NCBI GenBank assembly: GCA_024742275.1
Contig: JANSYS010000008.1
Coordinates: 1-64,000, forward strand
Source of the DNA: Alphaproteobacteria bacterium
GTDB lineage: Bacteria; Pseudomonadota; Alphaproteobacteria; Thalassobaculales; Thalassobaculaceae
Reading direction: 5' to 3'
DNA: 64,000 nt
A program made the translations under genes and the position numbers. The notes beneath the pieces were generated by a model. That model made no database searches, was not told the DNA's origin, and worked only from the letters and a program-made list of their open reading frames with translations. This document shows positions 43,037 to 52,018 of the stretch, one piece after another. The first letter of the stretch is position 1. The number at the start of each line of letters is the position of its first letter.

Positions 43037-44065
43037 TCACATCTTGCGCAGTCGGTGGCTGATCCTGACCGCGATGTTGCCGCCCTTGCGCCCCATCTTA
43101 CCATTGAACAGCGAAACGTTCCCGCATCGCATGTCGATGGTCGAATTCGGCAGGGCGTTGAGCAGGATTCGGCTACCCGGTTTCAGGTTCAGCACGTCAT
43201 TCAGCGGCATCACGATTTCGTCGAGTACGGCGTCCAGTTCGACATCTGTATTCCAGAGTTCGTTCGCCAAGTGAGTTTCCCAGATCGAGTCCCGACCGAA
43301 CTTCTCGCCCATGAACATCTGCAGCAGCAGTTCGCGGACCGGCTCCAGCGTTGCGTAGGGCAGCATCAGCTCCAGCCGGCCGCCCCGATCCTCCATATCG
43401 ATACGCAGACGCGCGAGCACCGCGGCATTGGCGGGACGGGCGATCGTTGCGAAGCGCGGGTTGGTCTCCAGTCGGTCAAAACGGAAGGTGACGGGGCTCA
43501 AAGGATCGAACGCCGCCGACAGATCGCGCAACACGACGTTCACCATGCGCTCGACCAGGTTGCGCTCGATCGTGGTGTAGGGCCGTCCCTCGATACGCAT
43601 GGCGGCCGTGCCGCGCCGTCCGCCGAGCAGCACGTCGACGATGGAGTAGATCAGCGCGCTGTCGACCACGAGCAGGCCGTAGTTGTCCCACTCTTCCGCC
43701 TTGAAGACGGAGAGCATGGCCGGCAGAGGAATGGAGTTCAGATAGTCGCCGAACCGGATAGAGGTGATGTTGTCGAGGGAAACCTCGACGTTGTCCGAGG
43801 TAAAGTTGCGGAGGCTGGTCGACATCATACGCACGAGGCGGTCGAACACGACCTCGAGCATTGGCAAACGTTCGTAGGAAACGAGTGCCGAGTTGACGAT
43901 GGCGTGAATGCCGGAGGTGTCGCTATCCCCGCCGCCAGCCTCGTCGAATCCGAGCAGACTGTCGATCTCGTCCTGGTTTAGAACCCGGGCGGCACCGACA
44001 TCCTCTTCCTCGTCGTCATCTCCCATCGCCTCCCATTCGGCGGCGAGATCGTCATCGGTTGCCAT
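43037..44065 (-). CDS. fliM: Flagellar motor switch protein FliM
   Basis: The protein has 342 residues. The CheY-binding N-terminal segment VLNQDEIDSLLGF (residues 28-40) is intact. The middle domain has NFTSDNVEVSLDNITSIRFGDYLNS and the C-terminal SpoA region PLNDVLNLKPGSRILLN. FliM forms the C-ring together with FliG and FliN, which are not in the window. It lies 60 bases downstream of fliL. Confidence 0.96.
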   Translation of the reverse strand: MATDDDLAAEWEAMGDDDEEEDVGAARVLNQDEIDSLLGFDEAGGGDSDTSGIHAIVNSALVSYERLPMLEVVFDRLVRMMSTSLRNFTSDNVEVSLDNITSIRFGDYLNSIPLPAMLSVFKAEEWDNYGLLVVDSALIYSIVDVLLGGRRGTAAMRIEGRPYTTIERNLVERMVNVVLRDLSAAFDPLSPVTFRFDRLETNPRFATIARPANAAVLARLRIDMEDRGGRLELMLPYATLEPVRELLLQMFMGEKFGRDSIWETHLANELWNTDVELDAVLDEIVMPLNDVLNLKPGSRILLNALPNSTIDMRCGNVSLFNGKMGRKGGNIAVRISHRLRKM

Positions 44066-44125
44066 CAGCCCAGCCTCGTCTCTGTCCGGCTCGTCCCTAT
44101 TCGACTAGTCCGCGGTTCGCCGGCC

Positions 44126-44662
44126 CTACTGGACCAGCATCTCCTTGAAAAGCACGTCCCGCACCCGTACGGGTCGGGCGGCAAGATTGACCCGCCGAAG
44201 CAGTTCTTCGCGCAGGCGATACATGCCGGCGGATCCATTCAGGTCGTCGACCCTCAGCTCGCGCAAATAGACCTGGAAGTTATCGACAATCCGCGGCAGC
44301 ACCTCGTTTATCCGGTCGGTATCCTGCGGCCCCTCAAGCTCAAGGGCGATCTTGATCTTTAGGAAGGTGGACTTCCGCCCGTTGGTGTTCAGGTTCACGA
44401 TCAGATCCGGAACCTCGAAGAAGAAGGCGCGCGTTTGCTGAGGCTCAGGCGCGGCTGGTGGCGGCGCTTCGCCTTCCGTCATCTCGGCAGGCGGCGGTTC
44501 GCTGCCGCCGAAAAGGCCCAGCATGAAGGCGGCGCCCACGCCGCCGCCGACCAGGATAAGAATGATCACCGCAGCAAAGATGATCAGCCGCTTGCCGCTG
44601 ACTTTCTTTTTCTCCGGGCCATCGCCGGCATCATCCATGTCGTCGAGGGCTTCTTCAGCCAT
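44126..44662 (-). CDS. fliL: Flagellar basal body-associated protein FliL
   Basis: The protein has 178 residues from the ATG at 44662 with GAGGAGAGG upstream. It has a short cytoplasmic tail, a single membrane helix (LIIFAAVIILILVGGGVGAA, near 25-44) and a periplasmic FliL domain with DLIVNLNTNGRKSTFLKIKIALELE (fragment VNLNTNGRKSTFLKI). FliL surrounds stator units. The predicted sigma-54 site at 44816-44831 precedes it. Confidence 0.93.
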   Translation of the reverse strand: MAEEALDDMDDAGDGPEKKKVSGKRLIIFAAVIILILVGGGVGAAFMLGLFGGSEPPPAEMTEGEAPPPAAPEPQQTRAFFFEVPDLIVNLNTNGRKSTFLKIKIALELEGPQDTDRINEVLPRIVDNFQVYLRELRVDDLNGSAGMYRLREELLRRVNLAARPVRVRDVLFKEMLVQ

Positions 44663-44815
44663 CGGCCTCTCCTCCGAACCGGACCTTCCGGCCGCGGTCT
44701 CCACCGGTTGGAGCGACCATCGCTCCGCACCGCCGGCCTTCCTTGCCGCCCTGCACGAACCCGTCATTCCGAGGAAGACCGAGGGTCGCCGGGATCGGCG
44801 CCGGCCCGTGCCTGA

Positions 44816-44831
44816 TGCAAGGTCGATGCCG
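44816..44831 (-). promoter_or_regulatory. Sigma-54-like promoter of fliL-fliM
   Basis: The minus strand reads CGGCATCGACCTTGCA. The -12 element TTGCA is perfect and the -24 GGCA is kept, with the correct 10-base spacing. It lies 154 bases before fliL in the 357-base divergent region shared with flgF (44663-45019). Confidence 0.65.
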
Positions 44832-44920
44832 AATCACTCCGATTCTACAGAAAGGAGGCCCCCGGTTAAAGGGCGGCGCCGCATAACCGCACTGAACGCC
44901 CCCAGGACCTGCCCGAGAAT

Positions 44921-44936
44921 TGGCACGGACCCTGCA
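44921..44936 (+). promoter_or_regulatory. Sigma-54 promoter of the flgF operon
   Basis: TGGCACGGACCCTGCA matches the consensus with one mismatch in the -12 box. It is 84 bases before flgF. Confidence 0.8.
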
Positions 44937-45019
44937 TATCCGGTCTGCGAGACGGCGGCATGGACCGTCGCCACGCAGACAAGAGCCCGAAACGGGCCAA
45001 GACATGCAAGGAGAGTGTG

Positions 45020-45751
45020 ATGGAGAACTCGATCTATATCGGCCTGTCCCGACAGGCGGCGCTTCGCCGGCAGATGAGCCAGGTCGCCAACAACATCGCG
45101 AACATGAACACCACCGGCTTCAAACGCGAGCTGATGATCTACCAGGCGTACGAAACGAAGATTCCGTTCACTCAGACGAACGACTTCGTGATCGACCGTG
45201 GATCGGCGATCGACCATTCGCCGGGCGCCATGCGACTGACCGGGAATACCTTCGATCTGGCGATCGACGGTCCGGGCTACTTCCAGGTCGACGACGGTAC
45301 CGGAACCTTCTACACGCGAAACGGCACGTTCTCCCTCGACGAGAACAACCAGCTCGTGACCAATCAGGGTTACCAGGTGCTCGACGCCGGCGGCGAACCG
45401 ATTTTCGTGCCCCGGTCGGACGAAAAGATCGTCATCGAGTCCGATGGCAGCGTGCGGCTCGGGGACGACGTCTACGGGCGGATCGCCGTGGTCGAATTCG
45501 ACAACATGATCGGGGTCAGGAAGGTCCGAGGATCTCTGTTTGAATCCGACGAATTGCCCCGGCCCGCCGAGAACAGCGAGGTGCAGCAAGGTCTGATCGA
45601 GACATCGAACGTCAGCCCGATCCTCGAACTTACCAACATGATCGAAGTCAGCCGGGCCTACGACTCGGTCAAGAACATGATCAGCAGCGAGAACGACCGC
45701 ACGAAGCAGGCGCTCGAGCGGTTGGCACGACCTGTGCAAGGTGGAGCCTGA
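45020..45751 (+). CDS. flgF: Flagellar basal-body rod protein FlgF
   Basis: The protein has 243 residues from the ATG at 45020, with AAGGAGAG upstream. It is a distal/proximal rod component in the FlgE/F/G family. SQVANNIANMNTTGFKRE is the conserved N-terminal motif, and the C-terminal coiled helix MIEVSRAYDSVKNMI is typical. It is shorter than FlgG and lacks its SNVDPVQE signature, supporting FlgF. It precedes flgG by 86 bases. Confidence 0.94.
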   Translation: MENSIYIGLSRQAALRRQMSQVANNIANMNTTGFKRELMIYQAYETKIPFTQTNDFVIDRGSAIDHSPGAMRLTGNTFDLAIDGPGYFQVDDGTGTFYTRNGTFSLDENNQLVTNQGYQVLDAGGEPIFVPRSDEKIVIESDGSVRLGDDVYGRIAVVEFDNMIGVRKVRGSLFESDELPRPAENSEVQQGLIETSNVSPILELTNMIEVSRAYDSVKNMISSENDRTKQALERLARPVQGGA

Positions 45752-45837
45752 ACCTAGTGACGGGTGATCGGCGCCGCTGATCACCGACGGTCATCGGACG
45801 AGACAGGACCCGACGCGGTCAGCCAGGGAGTAGAGTT

Positions 45838-46623
45838 ATGCAGTCGCTGAACATCGCCGCCACCGGCATGAACGCGCAGCAGATGAATGTCGAGGTTATC
45901 TCGAACAACATCGCGAACATGAACACCACGGGCTTCAAACGGCAGCGCGCGGAGTTCCAGGATCTGATCTACCAGGCCCAGCGCCGGGTCGGTACGGCGT
46001 CCTCGGACGCCGGCACCGTGGTCCCGTCCGGTATTCAGCTCGGCCTCGGTGTGAAGACCGCCGCCACCTACCGGGTGAACGAACAGGGCGCGCTGATCCT
46101 GACCGACAACCAGTTCGACCTGTCGATCCGCGGCGAAGGCTACTTCCAGATCACCCTGCCGAACGGCGATACGGCCTACACCCGTGCCGGTTCGTTCCAG
46201 CTCGATCAGAACGGTACCCTGGTGACCCCGGACGGCTATACCGTACAGCCCGGCGTCACCATCCCGGCTGACACGCTGTCCGTGACGGTCAACGAGTCGG
46301 GACAGGTCTTCGCGCAGATCGACGGCCAGGTCGACGAGCAGAATGTCGGCCAGTTGCAGCTCGCCATCTTCCAGAACCCGGCCGGTCTGGAGAATATCGG
46401 CAACAACCTGCTGCTCGAAACGACCGCTTCCGGCGCGCCCAGTGGTGGCGCCCCTGGCGCAGCGGGCTTCGGACGCCTGCAGCAGGGCTTCCTGGAATCC
46501 TCGAACGTCGATCCGGTGCAGGAGATCACAAGCCTGATCACCGCCCAGCGCGCATACGAGCTGAACTCGAAGGTCATCGAGACTTCCGACCAGATGATGT
46601 CGACGGTCAACAACGTCCGCTAA
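45838..46623 (+). CDS. flgG: Flagellar distal rod protein FlgG
   Basis: The protein has 261 residues. SNNIANMNTTGFKRQRAEFQDLIYQ (core NNIANMNTTGFKR) and the C-terminal FLESSNVDPVQEITSLITAQRAYE, quoted in part as SSNVDPVQEI, are FlgG signatures. It forms the distal rod through the L and P rings. A strong hairpin follows its stop. Confidence 0.97.
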   Translation: MQSLNIAATGMNAQQMNVEVISNNIANMNTTGFKRQRAEFQDLIYQAQRRVGTASSDAGTVVPSGIQLGLGVKTAATYRVNEQGALILTDNQFDLSIRGEGYFQITLPNGDTAYTRAGSFQLDQNGTLVTPDGYTVQPGVTIPADTLSVTVNESGQVFAQIDGQVDEQNVGQLQLAIFQNPAGLENIGNNLLLETTASGAPSGGAPGAAGFGRLQQGFLESSNVDPVQEITSLITAQRAYELNSKVIETSDQMMSTVNNVR

Positions 46624-46652
46624 CGCCATCTGACGCCCCTCTGTAAGCATGC

Positions 46653-46673
46653 GGCCCCCGTCCGACGGGGGCC
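46653..46673 (+). terminator. Strong hairpin between flgG and flgA
   Basis: GGCCCCCGT and ACGGGGGCC form 9-base perfect arms around CCG. No T-run follows, and flgA starts 21 bases later in the same direction, so it may attenuate transcription or stabilise the upstream mRNA end. Confidence 0.5.
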
Positions 46674-46693
46674 GGGACGACGGGAGAACCCCC

Positions 46694-47734
46694 ATGATCC
46701 GGATGCAAAACGCCATCGCCAACCTGACCTTCGCCGCCGCGCTGGTAATCGGTCTGACCGTCACCGCGGCCGCAACAGACAGCGTCGCGGCGACCGGACA
46801 GAGCAGCCAGGACAATCGGGCTGGGCAAGGACTGCAGGCTGGGAAGAACCTGCCGCTCATCCTGCGCGACCGTATCTCCCTGGATCACGACGATCTCATG
46901 CTGTCGGACCTGTTCGCCAATCTTCCCGAGGGCGTCGACCATCGCATCTCCGACGCGCCGGCCCCTGGCGAGCGTCTGGTGCTCGGTGCCCGGCAAATCT
47001 GGCAGTACGCCAAGGCGTTCGGTCTCAACTGGCGCCCGGAGCGATCGAAGATCGCCGTGATCGTCACGCGATCCAGCATCGAAGTGCCGATGGAGGTTGT
47101 CGCCGACACCCTCAGCGCGCGTCTAGCCGCGGAATACGTGGAGGATCAGTTCGATCTCGACCTGTTCGGTCGGAGCTCGAACATGTTCATCGCCGCGAAC
47201 GCGCCGATGAATCTCGACGTTCACTCCCTGTCGTACGAGCCACGCTCTAAGCGCTTCGAAGCCACAGTGAGCGCCAACGGCGGCACTGTGATGCAGATGA
47301 CCGGCAAGGTCGTGCCCATGGTCGAGGTCCCGATGCTCCGCAGGCATGCGATGGCGGGCCAGGTCATCACAGAAGACATGATCACCTGGGAGCGGGTCCC
47401 GACACGCCGCGCCGGTGTCACCACCGTCACCCAGCGCGACGATATCGTGGGCCAGACCGCCCGCCGTCCACTGACCGCCGGCGTCCCTGTCCGCCTGACC
47501 GACCTCAAGCCTAACCTGATGGTCACCAAGGGTGAAACGATCACCCTGATGGTTCGAACCGGCCTCATGACCCTCACCGCCCGGGGCACGGCCCTGGAGT
47601 CCGCTACCAGGAACGGCGTCATCCGGGTCCGCAATACCCACAGTCAAAAGGTCGTCGAGGCCCGCGTTGTCGGACCGGATATGGCCGTCGTCGAACCCGT
47701 CTCGCTCGCCAACCTCGCCGAGCTGAACGGGTAA
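46694..47734 (+). CDS. flgA: Flagellar P-ring chaperone FlgA
   Basis: The protein has 346 residues from the ATG at 46694. The signal peptide runs to about residue 27 (AAATDS region). A long periplasmic domain ends in a SAF/FlgA C-terminal region: AMAGQVITEDMITWERVPTRR and VRTGLMTLTARGTALESATRNGVIRVRN (core TARGTALESATRNGVI). FlgA escorts FlgI to form the P ring. It is longer than enteric FlgA (about 219), as usual in alphaproteobacteria. Confidence 0.92.
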   Translation: MIRMQNAIANLTFAAALVIGLTVTAAATDSVAATGQSSQDNRAGQGLQAGKNLPLILRDRISLDHDDLMLSDLFANLPEGVDHRISDAPAPGERLVLGARQIWQYAKAFGLNWRPERSKIAVIVTRSSIEVPMEVVADTLSARLAAEYVEDQFDLDLFGRSSNMFIAANAPMNLDVHSLSYEPRSKRFEATVSANGGTVMQMTGKVVPMVEVPMLRRHAMAGQVITEDMITWERVPTRRAGVTTVTQRDDIVGQTARRPLTAGVPVRLTDLKPNLMVTKGETITLMVRTGLMTLTARGTALESATRNGVIRVRNTHSQKVVEARVVGPDMAVVEPVSLANLAELNG

Positions 47735-47757
47735 GCCGCCTCTGACAGTGCCCGATT

Positions 47758-47773
47758 TGGCACGGCTCTTGAT
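47758..47773 (+). promoter_or_regulatory. Sigma-54-like site before flgH
   Basis: TGGCACGGCTCTTGAT has a perfect -24 half. The -12 half has GA where GC is expected, so strength is uncertain. It is 37 bases before the flgH ATG. Confidence 0.5.
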
Positions 47774-47809
47774 ACACGGGTGCAGAAGCGCCCCTTGGAG
47801 GATGAAGAA

Positions 47810-48574
47810 ATGACCCGCCTCGCCCCGCTCGCCCGGACCCGACCGCTGATCGGCCTCGCCCTTGCCGGCGTTCTGCTCTCCGGCTGCAACGCCCTCGACC
47901 GGCTCTCCGGTTTGGGAACCGCTCCGGAAATGTCGCGGATCCAGGATCCCACCCAGGCTGCGGGATATCAGCCGATCAGCATGCCGATGCCAGCGCCGGT
48001 CGTGGCCACTCGCCAAGCCAATTCGCTCTGGCAGGAAGGCAGTCGCGCGTTCTTCAAGGACCAGCGGGCAAGCGATATCGGCGATATCATTACCGTCGTA
48101 GTGGCGATCGACGACGGCGCCGACCTGACGAACACGACGACCCGGACCCGCGCTAATACCGACACTGCGAATCTTGGCGGCCTGTTCGGCTTCGAAGGCA
48201 CGCTGGGCGAGGTCTTCCCCGAGGGCATCACGGGTCAGAACCTCGTCGATCTCGGCTCCAACACCAGCAATGTCGGCAGCGGCGTGGTCGACCGCGAAGA
48301 AGACGTCAATCTTCGGATCGCGGCGGTGATCACGCAAAAACTGCCGAACGGCAATCTCGTCCTCTACGGCCGACAGGAAGTGCGCGTCAATTTCGAGGTC
48401 CGCGAGGTCGTGGTCGGGGGCGTGATCCGCGCGGCCGACATCACCTCCGGCAATACCATCAGCTACGACCAGATGGCCGAGGCGCGTATCGCCTACGGCG
48501 GCCGGGGACAGCTGACAGATGTCCAGCAGCCGCGCTACGGCAGCCAGGTCCTCGACATCATCATGCCGTTCTGA
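47810..48574 (+). CDS. flgH: Flagellar L-ring lipoprotein FlgH
   Basis: The protein has 254 residues from the ATG at 47810, with TTGGAGGA upstream. The lipobox LLSGC places Cys26 as the lipidated residue, as needed for the outer membrane L ring. SLWQEGSRAFFKDQRASDIGDIITV is the FlgH start motif (core GSRAFFKDQRASDIGDI), and the C-terminal YGSQVLDIIMPF closes the family. A bidirectional terminator follows. Confidence 0.95.
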   Translation: MTRLAPLARTRPLIGLALAGVLLSGCNALDRLSGLGTAPEMSRIQDPTQAAGYQPISMPMPAPVVATRQANSLWQEGSRAFFKDQRASDIGDIITVVVAIDDGADLTNTTTRTRANTDTANLGGLFGFEGTLGEVFPEGITGQNLVDLGSNTSNVGSGVVDREEDVNLRIAAVITQKLPNGNLVLYGRQEVRVNFEVREVVVGGVIRAADITSGNTISYDQMAEARIAYGGRGQLTDVQQPRYGSQVLDIIMPF

Positions 48575-48626
48575 TCGGAACCGGCTTCCGGGCGCAGCCA
48601 CCGCGGCCGCACCCCTCCCCAACGGA

Positions 48627-48652
48627 GAAGGCCGCCCTCCGAGGCGGCCTTC
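48627..48652. terminator. Bidirectional terminator between flgH and dksA
   Basis: GAAGGCCGCC and GGCGGCCTTC form 10-base perfect arms around a 6-base loop, positioned between convergent flgH and dksA. Short T-rich edges (CTTC / GAAG) flank the stem on both strands. Confidence 0.75.
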
Positions 48653-48720
48653 TTCACGTGTCATCCGGTCCGAACATCGCCCTGGCCGCGGGCAAACGCA
48701 GCGAACCGTCAGAACCCGGT

Positions 48721-49137
48721 TCAGTCGTCGCGGTGCGTACGCTCCATACGCTCGTGCCGCTCCTGTGCCTCCAGGCTCAAGGTCGCAATCGGCCGGGCCT
48801 CAAGGCGCCGCAGGCTGATCGGTTCATCGGTTTCTTCGCAATAGCCGTACGTGCCGTCTTCAATCCGCTTGAGAGCCGCTTCGATCTTGCTGATCAGCTT
48901 GCGCTCGCGGTCGCGGGTGCGCAGTTCGATCGAATGCTCCGTCTCAAGCGAAGCCCGGTCCGCCATGTCCGGCTGCTGCAAATTCTGTTCGGTCAAGTTG
49001 CTCAAGGTTTCGCCGGCCTCTTTGACGAGATCGGCTTTCCAACGCAGCAGCTTCAAGCGGAAGTACTCGAGCTGCTTGGGATTCATGAACTCCTCTTCAT
49101 CCGACGGCTGATAGTCCGGCGGCAGGGTAACGCTCAT
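48721..49137 (-). CDS. dksA: RNA polymerase-binding transcription factor DksA
   Basis: The protein has 138 residues. It binds the RNA polymerase secondary channel with ppGpp. A long coiled coil has the tip acidic residues (NLQQPDMADRASLETE) and the C-terminal finger is YGYCEETDEPISLRRLEARP, with a single Cys instead of the four-Cys zinc site. The one-Cys form is common in alphaproteobacteria. RLEARPIATLSLEAQERHER is the conserved tail. It lies 137 bases downstream of fliX. Confidence 0.93.
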   Translation of the reverse strand: MSVTLPPDYQPSDEEEFMNPKQLEYFRLKLLRWKADLVKEAGETLSNLTEQNLQQPDMADRASLETEHSIELRTRDRERKLISKIEAALKRIEDGTYGYCEETDEPISLRRLEARPIATLSLEAQERHERMERTHRDD

Positions 49138-49274
49138 CCGAAATCCTCCACGCGTCTGCGATCGCGACCGCCCCTCGGAGCCCCCGAGAACGGGACAGCT
49201 CCGGTCGGAACCGGTAGATATCGCCGATGGCCGGTGCCTATGCGCCGGTACCGCCGACAGCGACGGGCGTCGGG

Positions 49275-49691
49275 TTACACGCTTCGACCCAGTTTCGCAA
49301 GCTCGACTCGCGCTCGCAGTTCGATGTCATCCAGGATTTCAGACAAGCGGGGATCATCGATCTCTTCGCGCTGCTGGCGCGCCGCCGTCGCGAGGTCGTG
49401 GAGCCGGTCCATCGGAACCATTCCCATCAGCAACCCGTCGCGCAGATCTTCGAGGCGGGAGAGCATCAGTTCCGCCCTCTCCTTGGCCTTGCGCGCGTTG
49501 CCCTCGCGGTCGCCGACCGACTGGACGGCGAACACGGACTCGACGCCGCTGGCCGGTGCCGGACCGCTGGTCCGTTCCGTAGCTTCCGTATCGGAAATCA
49601 TGTCGGCGAAGGCCGGCCCTCCGGTCGAAGACGCCTTCTTGGCGCGCTTCGCCTGGGTAACACCGCTGATCTTGGTGGGATCAACCTTCAT
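49275..49691 (-). CDS. fliX: Flagellar assembly regulator FliX
   Basis: The protein has 138 residues from the ATG at 49691. In Caulobacter FliX works with FlbD to link early basal-body assembly to later sigma-54-dependent genes. KVDPTKISGVTQAKRAKKA at the N-terminus, the long helix AELMLSRLEDLRDGLLMG and the closing ILDDIELRARVELAKLG resemble FliX. It is divergent from flgI, the same arrangement as in Caulobacter. Confidence 0.85.
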   Translation of the reverse strand: MKVDPTKISGVTQAKRAKKASSTGGPAFADMISDTEATERTSGPAPASGVESVFAVQSVGDREGNARKAKERAELMLSRLEDLRDGLLMGMVPMDRLHDLATAARQQREEIDDPRLSEILDDIELRARVELAKLGRSV

Positions 49692-49863
49692 TCGAAGCCT
49701 CAATGACCATGGCCGGTGCGACGCATCCGTGGCGCATATCCTGCATTTGTTTCCGTCCAAGAGCAAATGCAGGTGTCGGACAGATCATCCGGAGCCGAAG
49801 CCGGGCGACGGCCGTGGTCACCGGCGACAGCCAATCCTGGCTATCCAGCAGGACCGAATTCAT

Positions 49864-49879
49864 TGCGGCGCCAATGCCA
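49864..49879 (-). promoter_or_regulatory. Possible sigma-54 site for fliX
   Basis: The minus strand reads TGGCATTGGCGCCGCA: a good -24 half, GC correctly spaced, but CCGC in place of TTGC. It is 173 bases before fliX, in the 337-base divergent region with flgI. Confidence 0.4.
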
Positions 49880-49942
49880 AACAGCCGGCGCTTCTACTTG
49901 AACGACCGCCTAGAAGGCCGGAAACCGGCCCTCTGCATAGAC

Positions 49943-49958
49943 TGGCATGAAACTCGCA
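49943..49958 (+). promoter_or_regulatory. Sigma-54 promoter of the flgI operon
   Basis: TGGCATGAAACTCGCA has GG and GC spaced by 10 bases and two mismatches to TGGCACGN4TTGCA. It is 71 bases before flgI. Together with the fliX site it accounts for the 49692-50028 spacer. Confidence 0.65.
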
Positions 49959-50028
49959 TAGACACTGGCGAGACCGGAGAAGCCGGCAGAAACGACACTC
50001 GGTTCAAGACGCGCGAAACGCGGGGACA

Positions 50029-51156
50029 ATGACGATGACGCTCACACGCTTCCTGAAAGGCATCGCGACGGGTCTGATGGCCCTGGCTCTGACGACGGCC
50101 GCCGCAAGCGCCCAAACGCGAATCAAGGACATCGTCGACTTCGAGGGCGTGCGCGAGAACATGCTGATCGGCTACGGGTTGGTTGTCGGCCTGAACGGGA
50201 CCGGCGACTCCCTGAGTTCCGCCATCTTCACCCGTGAGAGCTTGGTCGGCATGCTTGAGCGTCTCGGGGTCAATTCCCGCGACGACAGCCTCAGCACCGA
50301 CAACGTGGCGGCGGTCATGGTGACTGCTACCCTCCCGCCGTTTTCCACCCAGGGCACGCGGATCGACGTCACCATCTCCGCCATCGGCGACAGCGACAGC
50401 CTTCTCGGCGGCCAGCTTCTGGTGACGCCGCTCGTCGGCGCTGACGGAGAAGTCTACGCCGTCGCCCAGGGCCCGGTCGCGGTCGGCGCGTTCTCCGCCC
50501 AAGGCCAGGGCGCTTCGGTCACCCGAGGCGTACCGACCGGCGGACGGATCGCCAACGGCGCGATCGTTGAGCGCGAGATCGACTTCAAGCTCAACAGGAT
50601 GGAAACCGTGCGCATCGCGCTCCGCAACCCGGACTTCACCACGTCGCGCCGGATCGCTCAGGCCATCAACGCTTTCGTCGGCGGCCCCATCGCCCAATCC
50701 GTGGACAGCGGAACGGTGCGCATGCTGGTGCCCGACGCCTATCGGAACAACGCCGTCGCCCTCATCACCGACATCGAACAGCTCAGAGTGACCCCGGACA
50801 ATATCGCCAAGGTCGTGATCGACGAGCAGACCGGCGTCATCGTGATGGGCGAGAACGTACGCATCAACACCGTCGCCATCGCCCAGGGGAATCTGACGAT
50901 CCGGATCACCGAGACGCCCCAGGTCAGCCAGCCTCAGCCGTTCAGCGAAACCGGCGAGACCACGGTGGTGCCCCGAACCCAGATCGAGATCGACGACGAT
51001 AGCGACAACCGCCTGACGGTCCTGCCGACGACGGTCACCCTGCAGGAATTGGTGGACGGTCTGAACGCCCTCGGCGTCGGCCCGCGCGACATGATCTCGA
51101 TCCTGCAGGCGATCAAGGCTTCCGGCGCCCTGCAGGCCGAACTCGAAGTGCTCTAA
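50029..51156 (+). CDS. flgI: Flagellar P-ring protein FlgI
   Basis: The protein has 375 residues. The signal peptide ends at SAQ (about 28-29), and the mature protein begins TRIKDIVDFEGVRENMLIGYG, with GYGLVVGLNGTGD following. IIVMGEN-type sequence (TGVIVMGENVRI) and the C-terminal LVDGLNALGVGPRDMISILQAIKASGALQAEL (core GLNALGVGPRDMI) fit FlgI. It forms the periplasmic P ring. A start at 50035 is equally possible. flgJ follows by 13 bases. Confidence 0.96.
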   Translation: MTMTLTRFLKGIATGLMALALTTAAASAQTRIKDIVDFEGVRENMLIGYGLVVGLNGTGDSLSSAIFTRESLVGMLERLGVNSRDDSLSTDNVAAVMVTATLPPFSTQGTRIDVTISAIGDSDSLLGGQLLVTPLVGADGEVYAVAQGPVAVGAFSAQGQGASVTRGVPTGGRIANGAIVEREIDFKLNRMETVRIALRNPDFTTSRRIAQAINAFVGGPIAQSVDSGTVRMLVPDAYRNNAVALITDIEQLRVTPDNIAKVVIDEQTGVIVMGENVRINTVAIAQGNLTIRITETPQVSQPQPFSETGETTVVPRTQIEIDDDSDNRLTVLPTTVTLQELVDGLNALGVGPRDMISILQAIKASGALQAELEVL

Positions 51157-51169
51157 GGAGGAGAGGACG

Positions 51170-51520
51170 ATGACAAGCACCCTTTCCATGGCCAATCTCG
51201 GAACCGCCGATCTGGCGATGGCCCGTAGCCAGAACGCAGCAAGCGGCACGGCCGCTGAACTGCGGAACGCCGCCCGCGCCAAGGACGGCAACGCCGTCCG
51301 CGAGACCGCGGAGAAGTTCGAAGCCCAGTTCCTGTCCCAGATGATGGGGCACATGTTCAAGGGAATCGCCAGCGACGGCGCCTTTGGCGGTGGCCACGCC
51401 GAAGAAGTCTGGCGCGACTTCTACGTCGAAGAGGTCACCAAATCCTTCGCCAGCAAAGGCGGGATCGGACTAGCCGACTCTATCGAGAAGCAGCTTCTAA
51501 AGCTCCAGGAGGCCGCATAA
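51170..51520 (+). CDS. flgJ: Rod-binding protein FlgJ, N-terminal domain only
   Basis: The protein has 116 residues. It has the FlgJ rod-capping domain (EKFEAQFLSQMMGHMFKG and DFYVEEVTKSFASKGGIGLADSIEKQL) but no C-terminal muramidase domain, as is common in alphaproteobacteria. A separate enzyme must open the peptidoglycan. The stop overlaps the next ATG by one base (TAATG). Confidence 0.9.
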   Translation: MTSTLSMANLGTADLAMARSQNAASGTAAELRNAARAKDGNAVRETAEKFEAQFLSQMMGHMFKGIASDGAFGGGHAEEVWRDFYVEEVTKSFASKGGIGLADSIEKQLLKLQEAA

Positions 51521-51978
51521 TGGACCCGCGTGAACTGATCCAGCATTTCGTCGAGTCGATGACTCAGCTCATGGCCCTGATGCGACAGGAAACAGACCTC
51601 GTCCGCGAAAAGAATTTCGATCAGGTGGAACGCATCCAGCGCCACAAGGCAAGACTGACCCAGGCGTTCGAATCCTATCAGACCAGCATCCAAAAGGATT
51701 TGAGCGTAGTCGAGAACCTGTCCACGGAGGAGCGCGGCGAGTTGCGCGCCCTCTACCAAGCGTTCCGCGAGACACTGTCGGAGAACATGCTGGCGCTCAA
51801 GGCGGCGCAGGATGCTGCGAACAAAGTGGTGAACATGATCATTGGCGGTGTCCGCAAGTCGCGAGGGTTGCCGGAGGAAACCGCGCCCCGCCGCCGCGGC
51901 AATGTCGCCAACCAACGCGGCTACGGCGCCTACAGCGCGGTCGGCGCCGGCGGACATCTCATGAGCCGTACACTCTAG
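51520..51978 (+). CDS. flgN: FlgN-like export chaperone
   Basis: The protein has 152 residues. It is a helical protein of FlgN type: FVESMTQLMALMRQETDLV, then a long helix with KARLTQAFESYQTS, and a basic flexible tail. FlgN chaperones the hook-associated proteins FlgK and FlgL. It is translationally coupled to flgJ. The fit rests on helical pattern, size and context; sequence identity in this family is always low. Confidence 0.7.
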   Translation: MDPRELIQHFVESMTQLMALMRQETDLVREKNFDQVERIQRHKARLTQAFESYQTSIQKDLSVVENLSTEERGELRALYQAFRETLSENMLALKAAQDAANKVVNMIIGGVRKSRGLPEETAPRRRGNVANQRGYGAYSAVGAGGHLMSRTL

Positions 51979-52018
51979 ATTCGCCCTACTCGGCGGCTCC
52001 GCGCTTCGCCAAGGCAAT

